Below, piece by piece: positions 46,844-58,600 of a stretch of DNA of 64,000 nt. The translations under genes and the position numbers were made by a program. Position 1 is the first letter of the stretch, and each line of letters opens with the position of its first letter. Source of the stretch: Moniliella sp. 'wahieum'. Its lineage: Eukaryota; Basidiomycota; Moniliellomycetes; Moniliellales; Moniliellaceae. The stretch lies in assembly GCA_003971905.1 (NCBI GenBank), contig RSEE01000001.1:496001-560000 (forward strand), read 5' to 3'. The notes under the pieces were generated by a model. It did no database searches. It saw only the letters and a program-made list of their open reading frames with translations, and was not told the DNA's origin.

Positions 46844-47829
46844 TTAATAAGATCGGCTGGGAAATCCTGTACACTTTTACGTCATAGGCACGTGCCGACC
46901 GGTGCCACGTTCCAGCCACCCGCAGCCAGAGAATCGGTGATATTATTGCCCTCTCCAGCGTGGAAGGGTTCCAGCGTGGAACGGTGGACCGGGGGAACGG
47001 TGGCTACGGTGGCGAAGGGGGAAGGGACGGTGGCTATGGTGGCGACGCAGCAGCTGACCGGGCCGTAGGCCCGGTGGTCTCTCGTGGTAATTAAAGATCG
47101 TGCGTCCCCTCGGCTCCGACGATGGCGGGTACTATATGCCACCAATAAGATGTTTTTGATTGTACACTCGAAAGAAGGAATTAAAGAGCCTTATTTTGGA
47201 GAAGATGGTTGATAACTCGATAACGTTCAACGACGTTCATCACTTCTACACGTTGAGCACCCCCATTAATCCGACATTTTGTATCCACACGTGCTATAAC
47301 ACATCGGGTTTTTTTGGACGCGAAAATAGCAAGGAGTCACTAGTCACTAGTCAGAGGGCCCGAAACCTCTACTACTATAGTGAGTAAGTAAGTGATTAGC
47401 GACTATTGGCGACTAATGATAATGACTCCGCTGTGATTTCCTAACTGTGTTTTGGCATCCCATGCCGCATGTCAAAGAAGCAAGCAGCATACGCGGATCG
47501 GTCATATATCATAGCTCATGCACTCACGTACTCACGGCGGAGCCAGCAAAGAGCTTGTTCGGCCTTGTTTAGGCCCATAGCGTTTCCTTTTGTCTACCCC
47601 GGCCTGATTAAAGCTTAAGCTGGCAAAAGCATGGATATTGAATGCAACCTCAGTAGCGTTGTCGATTCTCGATCGATTCTCGATTATAGGCTGCATGGCC
47701 ATGGAAGAACGAGCCAGCTGTAGGCCGCAGATGGTGGCAGGGAGGGGAGAGCACTAATATATCACTGTGTGGAACTCTGTTCGGCGTGTAATAGTGGTGT
47801 GTGATCGACAATCAGTCTATCCAAGGTGT
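46844..47829. other. Intergenic, repeat-rich segment
   Basis: No gene. Contains a G-rich stretch with GGTGGCTACGGTGGCG-type repeats (about 46,985-47,050), a 19-bp perfect inverted repeat at 47057-47075 (ACCGGGCC, GTA, GGCCCGGT), (AGTCACT)x2 plus AGTCAGA at 47335-47355, and TCGATTC/TCGATTA repeats at about 47,662-47,687. Confidence 0.5.
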
Positions 47830-47970
47830 GCATCCTGAGCCAACAACATACTGATGATCTGCTGGCGATTCCCCGGGTTTCCTGAACGGGTTTGACGCCA
47901 ATAACAAGCAACATCCGCCGAACGAGAAGGTCGAGAGTTACTAGGTGCAGCGTTCCTTGTTCTTAGTAAG
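47830..47970 (-). repeat. Dispersed repeat family, copy 3, left part (inverted)
   Basis: Read on the minus strand this segment matches the interior of the other copies: GGAACGCT, then CTTGTTA, CCCGTT, AGGAA, and GGGGAATCGCCAG with AGATCA. Its missing beginning is found on the far side of the copia element, at 53511-53540, where the minus strand reads CCATATCATTGACAGAGC. The two parts share the 5-bp duplication GTAAG at the junctions. Confidence 0.72.
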
Positions 47971-48183
47971 TGTTGGGACCCGTGTCCCGTACTTAGGCCA
48001 AGGCGCCTCATCACCCTTCACCCCTGATTTGTCCTCCGAAGCCTCCACGTGTATACTCAGGCTTGTCTGAACCCCTGTCTCTAGGTGTGGCACAAGCTTA
48101 GACCTTAACCACCACCATCGCGATTGCATTGCTCTACATTTCCAGAGGTTCTTCACCCAATCCCTTGGGTTCCTCCGGTTACA
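47971..48183 (+). repeat. 5' LTR of the copia element
   Basis: 213 bp, starts TGTTGGGACCCGTG and ends with TACA. Differs from the 3' LTR by only a few single-base gaps. Confidence 0.92.
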
Positions 48184-51100
48184 GAGTTACAATCCTCTTG
48201 ACGCTCAGCCCTGAGCCTTCCACTCTTACACTCTTCGGTCCTCCGCTGCCGGCCCTATCCACAAGCGCTTGCTCGAACTGCGTAAGCTAATGGCAAGCAT
48301 CATGAGCTCTCAGACTCAGGAGTCTTGGTTCAACTCCTCAACCCCTACTTCACCAACTGCCGGAGCAGAAGAGAGCACCACTCCCGTCGGAGTTGACCAC
48401 GCCTCCCCGCCGCTGACACCATCGCGTGAATCTACCCCTACACCTCAACCCACCCCCGTGGGCCCGACAACACCGCGAACGACGTCGCCACCCTCGCCGA
48501 CCGCATTGCAACATGTTCAAATTGTTTCCCGAACACATCACCTCAAACAGCTACGGACACTGGTATCAAGCTTGGGTACAGCGAAAAGACGACCACAGAA
48601 GCCATTGTCATGTTATCATGTAGAATCCACCCAATGCTAGCAAGAACGAAGGTGCCTTATCGTCAACTCCGGCCGTCGACGACAACCCGTGGGCTTTGAC
48701 TCCCGACAAGCTCCTCCGTAGTGCCACTCGCACCAACGTGCCGTACCACGAGCGTTTCCACAACAACAGCACTCGTTTTGGTTATGGACCCGGATCTTCC
48801 TCCCTCGTATCCAGATTATCCCTGGAGCGCGTGAGCATCTGGAACAGGGCAAGGCCCTGGACGGTATAACGCAGAACTGGACGCTCACTTGGCCAACATT
48901 CTACTCCCGTGGATAGACTCCGACGTCGTCCAGCAGATCAACCGGCGATGGCACGCCGGCTCTAGGGTCTGCTACTATCATGCTCTGCGTGATTTGTACG
49001 GCACCGTTTCAGACACTGAGATCTGTGATATCCTCATAAAGGTTCTCACTCTCAAAATGGGCACCAAGTCGGGCCGCCAATACCTGAATGAGTTCACTGT
49101 GGCGGTAACCCAGTACGAGATGACGTCCAAGTCCAAGCTGACGAGATTGGTCTAGCACAGATGCTACGGAAAGCGTACTGATCAGGGGTGGTTGCACCTC
49201 CATAGTAACAGCAGCTACGCCGAATTGCGCCGAGCAGTGAGCGAACTCAAAGGCTCCACAACTACGGCAGTACCTCCAGTTCAAGCCAGCTCCCTCCAGT
49301 ACGGCCCCTTCGGAAGCCACGTCGCACAGCCAAACAAGCAGTACGGTGACAGGCCGCGGACGAGGCCGAGTGGCAGCGGGTACAGAGGAAGTCACCGTGG
49401 TGGCCAACGTGGCGGCCCTTTAGCCGGCCGGCTACGACGCCCAGACCACCTCATCTGCCCAGCAGTAACCCCTATGGCAGCCACTACACCACCCAGCCAG
49501 CCAACCTCCCTGCGCAACACGATTCAGGTGCGAGACCATCCGTATTCAATGAACGAAGTGCGTTTATCAATCTTCGTCCACACCGCGAGCCCATAGCAGT
49601 GGCAAACGGACAGATCGCATACACTGAAGGCATTGGCACCATCTCATGTACATTCAAACCAGAACGGAGCCCCTATCCGCATCCACCTACCCGGCAGCTT
49701 GTACTGCCCCACCTTCCCGACCAACCTGCTCAGCTTACCATCTATCTATCGCAGGCATTGGCAGCTGGATCCCTCCAGGTGGCCATGGTCTCTATCTCGG
49801 ACGACACGGCGAACCTTTTCGTCTCGCCGCCGACTCAAGCTATTCCCTTACTCTGGCGCCCAATACGACAGCCACAGCCAACAGCGCCACTTCGCTACTC
49901 AACCTTGATGCAACCCTGGTCAAGGTGAAAAACGCCCACATCCGATGGAATCATGCACCTCTAGATCAACTTTCATCCCTCACGTCGGATGACCCAGCAT
50001 TCGAACGGGTCAACAGTGGCGACATCGCTTTAGTCCGGTCCTCGTGGCACTGTGCACCATGCGCATTAAGCAGAGCCACTGCCCCACCCCACGCCACGAC
50101 TGGACGCCCAATCCGAACCATTCGCCCTTTCTCTCCTCTCCACCTCGACGTCCTTGACATATCCCGCCAAGGCGGCGGAGGTCATACTTACGACCCCTTA
50201 TCATTGTCGACGACTTTACGCGGTATACCTGGACGCTACCCCTGGTGTCCAAGGGTGATGCCACAGCCGAACTTCAAGCCTTCATCCGGCGCGAGCATCG
50301 CCAACATCCCGACCGCCCCCTTCAGACGGTCCGCTCTGACAATGCGCCTGAACTCACCACCGCAATGGACGAGTTTTACTGCGAGCTGGGAGTAGTGAGC
50401 GAGCGCACCAATCCTGGCGAAAGTGCGTCCAATGGGGTCGCCGAACGCGCCATAAGATCGATTACGGATCGCGCTCGACTCATGGTAATCGCCAACAGAT
50501 TGACTCCCGACGAGTGGTGGGAACACAGCTTGTTGGCGGCCACATATGCACACAACCAGTCGCCGCCGAAAGCACTGGGTGGGGACAGCCGATTTGTCCG
50601 GTACCATGGCTTCAAACCCTCCCTTCGCATGCGCGGTTTTGGCACTCTTGCCTACCTGCACCTATTGCCCAACCAACGCGAGGGCGGCAAACTTGGTCCG
50701 CGGCCGTCCCAGCAATGTTGGTGGGTTACGGGCACGGCCGCGGTTCGAAGGGGTGGCTCTTTGCCATCCACCAGGACGACGGCCAAGTTGGATTCCGTTG
50801 GAAAAAGCCGTCCACCTGGACGCATGTCCCGTACACCACCGAATATCCCACGCACTTTCATCTGGACCCCCTTGTCCCTGCTGGTGGCGGAGAGGTGCGG
50901 GGGGGCGGAGAAATGGGTGCTGGTGGGAAGTCAGACAGCTCCCCACCCCGGCGTGTGCGTTTTGCGATAGATGAACTGACCCGCGATACTAATGGTAAGA
51001 AAGACAATGCCCCCCATGGAAAAAGAAAATTAAAAGAACGAAAAACAGAGGCACATCGCCCGGCTCAAGCCAACGAAAATGAGAATTCAGAGCCTGGCCC

Positions 51101-53294
51101 CACTCCCACCAACTCCAACCCCCCACATGTATCCCCCCAACCTGTTGCATCTGACCCCGCAGGCATGGCACAACGCCAGGCAAAGCAAGCCGAAGAAAAT
51201 GAAACTATCACAGAAGATGCCGTTGACACTGGCCACCAAGTCCTGCTTTCCCCTCCCTCTTCCACTTCCCCTTCCTCTCCCGCCCTATCCCCCTCCCCTC
51301 TCTCCCCCCGACACGCTCGCCCCCGTGACCGTGCCCCTGACCGATACAGCCGTCCCCGCACTCGTGCGTCGCAATCCCGTTCGCCAAGCGCGTATCAACG
51401 CTCCACCCCTCGACCTGTCCATTCCAGCCAACGACAATTTGCGCGATGGCACCTTTTCCCTGCTCGTCAACAAGGCCCCTAGCATCTTTGGCAACCCGGC
51501 CGCCCTCTCCGCCCTAGGAATGCAGGCTTTGGTGAGTATTTTCGGACCAGCGCCGGACACATCCATGCTACCTGCTTCGGAGCCAAGCTCGCCCCCCATT
51601 GCACTCGCAATCGAATCCGCGGCAAGTGACACCGAGGTCATACTGACCACCGATGGGGTCCCGGTGGCCCCCAAGAACATCAAGAAGTTGGTGGGTCACC
51701 CTGCCTTTGATGGCGTACTCGAGGCAATGCGCCTCGAGCTTCGGCGTTTTGACGAGCGTGACGTGAAGGAAGTTGTACCCATCCCCCCAGGGATCAAACC
51801 CCTTCCCGGCATGTGGGTCATAGGTACTAAGACGGATGCGGATGCTAACTTCCTCAAGTACCGTGCCCGCTACGTTGTGGGAGGGCACCGGCAAGTTCCT
51901 GGCACATGGGCGAAATCTTTTGCTCCTGCCGTTCGTACTGCTGCCGTCAACACGCTAATTGCGTTGGCCGAAGCTGATGGCCTCCACTTATTTTCTGCCG
52001 ATGTGGAAGCTGCCTACCTCTATGCCGATATCAACGAGCTCGTCTATGTTCGACCACCCCCCTTCTTCCCAGAAGCGCCCGGTCATTGCTGGAGACTCAA
52101 GAAAAGTCTCTATGGCCTGCACCAGAGCGGGGCCAACTTTGGAGATTGGCTCCGCACTTTCCTTTGCGACCGACTCCACTTCACTAGCCTAAAATCAGAG
52201 CCTTGCCTGTTCATACGTCGCACCGAACCTCTTGGCCTGATCCTAATCGCCGTCCACACTGACGACTTTTTGGTCGCGTGTCGGTCCCAAGAAGCGTATG
52301 ATGAATTCTTAGTGGAATTAAGGCGCAGCATCCAAATTAAGTCCAACGGCCCCCTACGTTTCCATCTCGGCTGCCAATACGACCGTATCGATGGACGACT
52401 GTACATCAGCCAACCCAAATTCATCGCTGAGACGCTTGCCGCGCATGACATATCACCTCACCGGCCCCGCTACCTTCCAATCGGCCACCAACTTCCGCCT
52501 CCCAAGCGACCCGAACACGAAAAGCGTGCCACTCGAGACGAGCACCGTGCCTACCGTTCTATTGTCGGATCCAGCTTGTGGGCGGCTCGTATGTCCCGGC
52601 CTGATGCCCTCTTTGCGGCTACCTTTTTAGCGCGGTTTATGGACGACCCGTCCGCCGCCCACCGACGCGCAGCGGAGGACCTATTACGTTTCTTCGCCGG
52701 TACGTCTGACTACTCTTTGTGCCTCACACCCAACCGATCTCGCCCTCTACTCGAGCTGCACACCGATGCCTCCTTTGCATCAGACAAGAGCAACTCTCAC
52801 TCCGTTTCGGGCCATGTTGTTTTTGTTTTCGGTGTGCCTGTATCCTGGGGCTCCAAGTCCCAAAATCAAGGTGTGAGCAACACAGCAGCATCTGAATACC
52901 TAGCCATGGGAGATGGCCTTCGAGATGCTCTATTCATTCGCAACATACTGTTTGAACTTGGTGTCTGCAAGGCTAATCACCCGATTGAGCTCTTTGTTGA
53001 CAACACCGCTGCCAAAGCGTTGGCCGAAAAGCTCGGCAGCCTAGGCAAAATACGGGAGATTGACGTCTCGTACCACGAGGTGCGGGAACGCATCCACCGA
53101 GGCGAAATTAAAGTCCACTACACTCCAGGTGCACACCATCTCCCTGACTGGTTCACCAAACCTCTTTCTCTTCCCAAGATCATTTCTGCGCGTAACAATT
53201 TCGATTTGGCTTCTCTTTCTTCGCGCTGATCCCCTTTCTACTTTTCTTTTGTTGATGGCCAACGGGCTTCTTTCGTTCCCTTGGCCCGGGGGGG

Positions 53295-53510
53295 TGTTGG
53301 GACCCGTGGTCCCGTACTTAGGCCAAGGCGCCTCATCACCCTTCACCCCTGATTTGTCCTCCGAAGCCTCCACGTGTATACTCAGGCTTGTCTGAACCCC
53401 TGTCTCTAGGTGTGGCACAAGGCTTAGACCTTAACCACCACCATCGCGATTGCATTGCTCTACATTTCCAGAGGTTCTTCACCCAATCCTTGGGTTCCTC
53501 CGGTCTTACA
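53295..53510 (+). repeat. 3' LTR of the copia element
   Basis: 216 bp, preceded by a run of G after CCC (polypurine tract) and followed by the target duplication GTAAG. Confidence 0.92.
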
Positions 53511-53540
53511 GTAAGCGTTTAAGCTCTGTCAATGATATGG
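53511..53540 (-). repeat. Dispersed repeat family, copy 3, right part (inverted)
   Basis: The minus strand reads CCATATCATTGACAGAGC, then TTAAACG, matching the beginning of copy 1 at 38670 almost base for base. It is the other side of the copia insertion site. Confidence 0.7.
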
Positions 53541-53798
53541 TTTTAGGACATAGCCACAGTCACGAGCTACTATATAGTAGTAGTACAAGTTGGGCAGGCC
53601 AATTATAGAGGCCTTTTTGAGAAGAGGAGCCTCAGCCTGAGAGGCCTAAGCGCAGTTGTTGTGGCGGAGGGCAGGTGCTATGTGGGTTTGGCATCGAGCA
53701 TCGTACGTATCGCTGCATCTGATACCTATACTACTAGTGAGGCCGAGGAGAGGCCGTGAGGCGGAAGAGGGATAGCAATGGAGAGGAATGGACAGTAG

Positions 53799-53888
53799 GT
53801 TGAGCGCGCGTTGAACGCTCGTTGAGCGCTGAGCTACTCAACTTGAACGTACCTTGAACGTTGACCGTTGAACGTTGAACGTTGACAT
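53799..53888. repeat. 11-bp array followed by heptamer array (TTGAACG)n
   Basis: Three 11-bp units at 53799-53831: GTTGAGCGCGC, GTTGAACGCTC, GTTGAGCGCTG. Then five 7-bp units at 53854-53888: TTGAACG, TTGACCG, TTGAACG, TTGAACG, TTGACAT. In register GTTGAAC the heptamer is an odd palindrome, and GCGTTGAACGC is its 11-bp counterpart. Confidence 0.85.
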
Positions 53889-54480
53889 GTGTTGTCACCT
53901 GCCAAGCATCCGTGCTCCTTTGGTCTGCTGGGGCGGAATGCAATGTCAGGGAAAACAGCTGATGCGACGGAGGACAAAGCTAATGATAGCCATGTAAGTT
54001 TAATGGCTACTGCTGTCGTGCAGGGCCTCCACATAGATCGACAATGGATTACCGATGATCAGTACGTGACTGCGCCTTTCTTTTGGCTTGAAGAGCTTGA
54101 AGCTTGAAGCTTTGGAGCTTGAAGAAGCTTTTGCTTGAGAATTTTAAGCTTGAGCGACGCGTTCAGTTACTTTCGGAGTACTGTCAGTATTACCACTCAC
54201 TATAGACTCACTACATCACTGGTACTGCTTAACGTCCTCAGTCCAGAATTAAAGTGAGTTCAGATCTCAGAAGGGCTGTGGATGTCCTGCTGGTAATGCG
54301 TGATGCTGTGATGGGCCCGGTGGCCGGCCAGAAGCGAGGGAAAGAGCGAGGAAAGGGAGTCGAGGGCGCGGGTGTGCTGGTGCTGGTGCTGGGGTCGGAT
54401 AAGTCGGGCCTCGGGGGAGGATTGCATATGGATCTGGACAGGCTCTGCGATACTGGAGCTGAGTGCCAGCGCTCTAACGG

Positions 54481-54501
54481 GCGTGACGCGTGACGCGTAA
54501 T
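54481..54501. repeat. Heptamer array GCGTGAC-GCGTGAC-GCGTAAT
   Basis: Three units in phase; odd-palindrome register CGTGACG. It also yields two ACGCGT hexamers. Confidence 0.85.
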
Positions 54502-54530
54502 GAACAAGCGCCCCCAGCCCGTCGATGCGA

Positions 54531-54565
54531 TGTGACATGTGGCATGTGAGATTTGAGATCAGAGG
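54531..54565. repeat. Heptamer array TGTGACA-TGTGGCA-TGTGAGA-TTTGAGA-TCAGAGG
   Basis: Five units in exact 7-bp phase. The first is the odd palindrome TGT-G-ACA and each later unit drifts further from it, as if decaying along the array. Confidence 0.75.
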
Positions 54566-54720
54566 TGATATATTGGCCGTCTTTCTGATTTGCTTTGAGC
54601 TGGCAGAGAGACGTCAAGCGGGAGGCTGGCGCGTGCGCTGTTGCCGCCGCAGGGGGGGGGCCCGAACCAAATCCAGGCGTGAAGCGGTTGCGCAGGCCAG
54701 TCGCTACCGCCTCGGTGCGG

Positions 54721-54764
54721 GTGTGCCAGTGGTGTGCCAGTGGTGTGCCAGGGGGGTGCCAGAG
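54721..54764. repeat. 11-bp tandem repeat GTGTGCCAGTG x4
   Basis: Two perfect units (54721-54742), then GTGTGCCAGGG and GGGTGCCAGAG. Confidence 0.9.
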
Positions 54765-55636
54765 GGGATGTAGATGGTTTTTGAGCTGCACAACGGCGGT
54801 GCCGGGGCGCTAGGACGCAGCAACACAGGCCCAGTGCCAGGATGTGCGCTGTGGCAAGGAGCCAGCCGGGAGCAGCGAACGATGCTCTGATCGGCCGGGG
54901 GGTGGGCAGGCGGCGCCGTGCTGGCTGGACAGGAGGCAGCGGGGGCCCAGCGGTGCATGTGCTGCGATCCCCGCTGTCGAAGAGGCGTGGGGGCGGTGTG
55001 CGGGGCGCGGGGGGCCGGGCGGGCGCACCAGCAGGCGCCAGCCGAGGCGGGGCGGTGCAGGCAAGGGGCAGGGCGAGGCTGGGGCAGTGCGCTGGCTTGC
55101 TGCCTGCACGTCGAGGCACATGCGTATAGCAAGGCCTAATCTCATCTCAAGCAAGGGTGTGCTGATGCACGGATGGGGCTACGCGCTGAGCCTACGCGCT
55201 AATCTGCCGATGCTGCCGATGGGGGCGTGCTGTGCTGGGGGCATCCGCCCGGCGGTGGGGCGGAGGGGGGAGAGATCGACGGGTGAGCGGTGATGATCCC
55301 AGGGCGGCGAGCGGCAGGGGGCGGCTCACCGAGCGATCATGATGCATGCGATGGATGATGGATGCGGCCGGGTATGTGGATGGATATGCGTTGAACTGAT
55401 GGAGGGAGCAAGGGGCGCCTGCCACGGCCCAGCGTGGGCGTGCAGAGGCAAGTGTCCGGGCAGCCCCGCCCAAGACACCGCTGCGGCTGGCGAGGGCTGT
55501 CTGCGGGCTGTCGGCGGCTGTCTGCGGTGTCTGGGGTACTTGGAACGTTGGCGAACGCTGGGCGTTGCGTTGCCCGTTGATGCATGCATGAACGCACGCT
55601 GCACTGGGCTGGAAGCTTAACATGTAACAGCAACTG

Positions 55637-58600
55637 ATGCGTGACCGCTACGCGAACCCCTCCGTCCCTGGGCCCTCCACAGCGTCGAACTTCGTTCTTG
55701 CCCAGCCCACCGCCCACACACCCACACCCACACCCACACCCGCTCCTTTCGCCGTCGCTGTTGCCCTCGCCTTCGCCTTCGCCTTCGCCTTTGCCTTCAC
55801 CCGCGCATTCACATTCACATTTGCTTTCCCTTGCGCTTCCGCCTGCGCTCCCATGGCCGTCGCTGCTGCCGCGGCCGCCGACCGTCGTTGGTGTCCTCCA
55901 GCCAGCAGCCATACGCTTCCACAGCGCACTTCCTCGTCGGCTGCCGACAGCATGTGGTCCGCTCGGTACGCTATGCCTCCCCCTCCTGCTCCTCGCCCCC
56001 CCCCCTAACCCCTCTCCCGTCCAGCATGACCCCCACCAGCTCCGCGAATGAGTCCCACGCCTCCCAGACGTCCACCGATGGCACCGTGGCCAGCGCCGTC
56101 GGCCTCGCCAGCCCCCTCCCACATCCTCATCTGCTAGGAAAGGGCAACACTCCCGCTCATCCGAACCCTCCTGCTTCTCCTTCGGCCTCTGCCTTTCCCT
56201 CTGCCTTTCCCTCTGCCTCCCCCTCACCCTCTGCCTCGCCATCACCTTCACCCTTCTCCAGCCCCAGGCGCCCTCCCCCCTCGCATTCCCGCCGCCAGAG
56301 CACGTCCCGCTTCCTGGCCAGCTTCCTCCCTTCCTCCCTCTCCGGCATCATGCTCCCCGCCGAGAAGGAGGATCTGCCGCCAGCCCCATCCCCACCTCAA
56401 CCGCCTCAGGACCAGCCAGCCCCAGTGCTTGCCCCCATTGTACCCCTTGCACCGTTGACTCTAACTCCAACCGCTAGCCTCGAGGAGCACAAACACGACC
56501 ATGCTCCCCCCCGTCTTCCCACCCCACCAATCACAGCCCCCTCCCGCTTTCCCGCTCCCCCAGCCCCATACAGTACCACCTACCCCGCCCTGCCCAGACG
56601 CCTGCCCCGGCACTATTGACCATTCTTCCCTCCCCTGCCTCCTCCCACCTTTCCTCGATTCCGACTGGGGGGGACCCTTGCCCATTCCTGGCGCCGGGAC
56701 CCAGTCTCTCGGTGAGTTGGCGGATACGATCCAAGCGGCCACCCCTAAACCCACGCCCAGAGGTCAATCGGCACCAGTGTCACTCAGTGCATCAGCCGAG
56801 ACTTTGACGGTTACCATGTCGACTGCCAGCGACGCAACTCCCACGCCCACTTCATCCTCCCATGCCTCTACTTCCCAACCTCAATCCAACCCGCCGCTCT
56901 CATCCTTTCGACGTGAGCGAGTAAGATCGCGCGATTCCATCTTGCTCTCTCGTTCTTTGCTTCGCTCGCTCAGTATGTCCCCCGCCGTCGACCCGACAAC
57001 CAAACAAACTCGGGCCAGGCTTCCAACCGAACCTGTTGGACCCGCCAAGGTCAACCGTCCAAGCCCCGCTCCCTTCCGACAACGGCCCTTCCACTAGCCC
57101 AGTTGAGCCAAGCCGGCGAATGTCCTTATCGCGCTCGGCTTCAATGCTGGGTGGATCGCTTCGGGCTCGCCTGCAACGCAAGCAATCATCCTCAATTGCC
57201 CCCGAGCGGTCAGAGCCGCCCTGGTATCCAACGCGCCTGATTCTCCGGTAGACATGGATGTTCCCAAGCGACGTTCCCTTCGGAGGAACGCTACATTTAC
57301 CCAGCGGGCATATCGTTCGACCCTAGTGCGATTCCCTGTCCAGGAGTTGGATTCTGTCCAGGCTCTGGACCTCCCTCGGTTGTGGGAGAGCGGTCCATGC
57401 AGATGGGAAGCAAACAAAGTTCATACGAATCGCACGATCTCCCCAGTGACGGTGACCGTGACGCTGCTACAGGTACCAGTCCGGACAGTGAGGAGGTCGC
57501 CACCCCGGAACCCATCTCACGCCACACTTCCCTCTCTGGCCGGAAGGAAGAGAAGCGGGGGAGTCCAATTCGATCTAGCACCGGAAACCGGTTGAGTCGG
57601 AGCATGCAGACCGTGCTGGATCTGCATGTTCGACGCAACTCCCTCACCTCGCGGCCAGCCGTGAGTCGTCCTTTGTCCGCACCCATGCCCACCGTGGTCA
57701 TCGCGCCGAGGCGTCTCCGTTTGAATCGGCGTTTGCTGCGTCGCTCCAGCACCGCCCCAGCTTGACTTTGCGGCCCAACTCGCTTCATCTTCGTCATCCC
57801 CTTCCCAACTCCCCCTCCACAGCGTTCCGCATCGCGGATGACCTCGAGTTTCTTCATGCACTCGAAGACGTTCGCCGATTTCAGCGCGAGAGACGGAGAG
57901 GGAGCTTGGACGTCGACATTGCCTCACCACATGCGCGCTTGCGTAGAGAAGGACCAGATCGCAACTCTGCCCACCTATACCGGTTGGATCAACGCCCAGA
58001 GTGGGATCCGGGACTGGGTCCCCTTCAACCGAGCCGTCCAAACCGTTTCCTCCCCAATCCCTTCTCGGTACACCTCCTCGTCCCTGGAGATGGATAGGTA
58101 TATGGCGAATCGAGGGAGGCGGCCTTCAGTCCGCTGGCACCTCCCTCTGCTCCTGCTGCTGTCGACTCGAGTCGCAGAAGGGCGCTTAGTTGGACGGGTG
58201 AGACGGGCAGCTTGGGCCAGGATCAACGCGAGGTGTGGATCCGACTGAGGAGCAGGAGTCGGTGTGTAGGCATGGTGCAACCCCTTGCCGAGGCATTTCC
58301 TTCTTCCTTGGTCGATCCCTTGGATCGGGGCGAGGCACCTGCACGAACATCGCTTGAATACGAAGAGCAAAGCTTCGTCCCTTCCCTCTTGTCAGAACAC
58401 GAGCCGCGTGGGCGTCATTCCTGGCACGCCAACGTGGTGGGATGCGCATCTGGCCAAGAAGCTGGGAGTGAGGCCATTGAAAATGACGACGATTGGGCCA
58501 AGGAAGTCAAGGCACTTTTCGGTATGTGCTGCTTGGGTTTGGGTTGCGATATGTAATGCTAACTTCTGAGCGTGTCTAACCAGTTATTCGCGAGCTCATC

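Larger units (their letters stand above)
47971..53510 (+). mobile_element. Ty1/copia-type LTR retrotransposon (fossil copy)
   Basis: About 5.5 kb, flanked by the 5-bp target duplication GTAAG (47966-47970 and 53511-53515). Two LTRs of 213 and 216 bp bound it, both TG...CA. Inside, in order, are a gag-like region (about 48,270-49,600), a protease/integrase region (about 49,600-50,700, with integrase-core similarity), and reverse transcriptase followed by RNase H (about 51,080-53,230). Integrase before reverse transcriptase marks the copia (Pseudoviridae) order. A polypurine tract precedes the 3' LTR. The copy is broken, with roughly five to ten interruptions, so it is not autonomous as sequenced. 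The near-identical LTRs point to a young insertion. It sits inside copy 3 of the dispersed repeat. Confidence 0.93.
53541..55636. other. Intergenic region with many short-period arrays
   Basis: No gene supported; the part 54,600-55,600 is very GC-rich with overlapping chance frames on both strands. The arrays are listed separately. GATGCAT/GGATGATG repeats recur at about 55,335-55,372. Confidence 0.45.
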
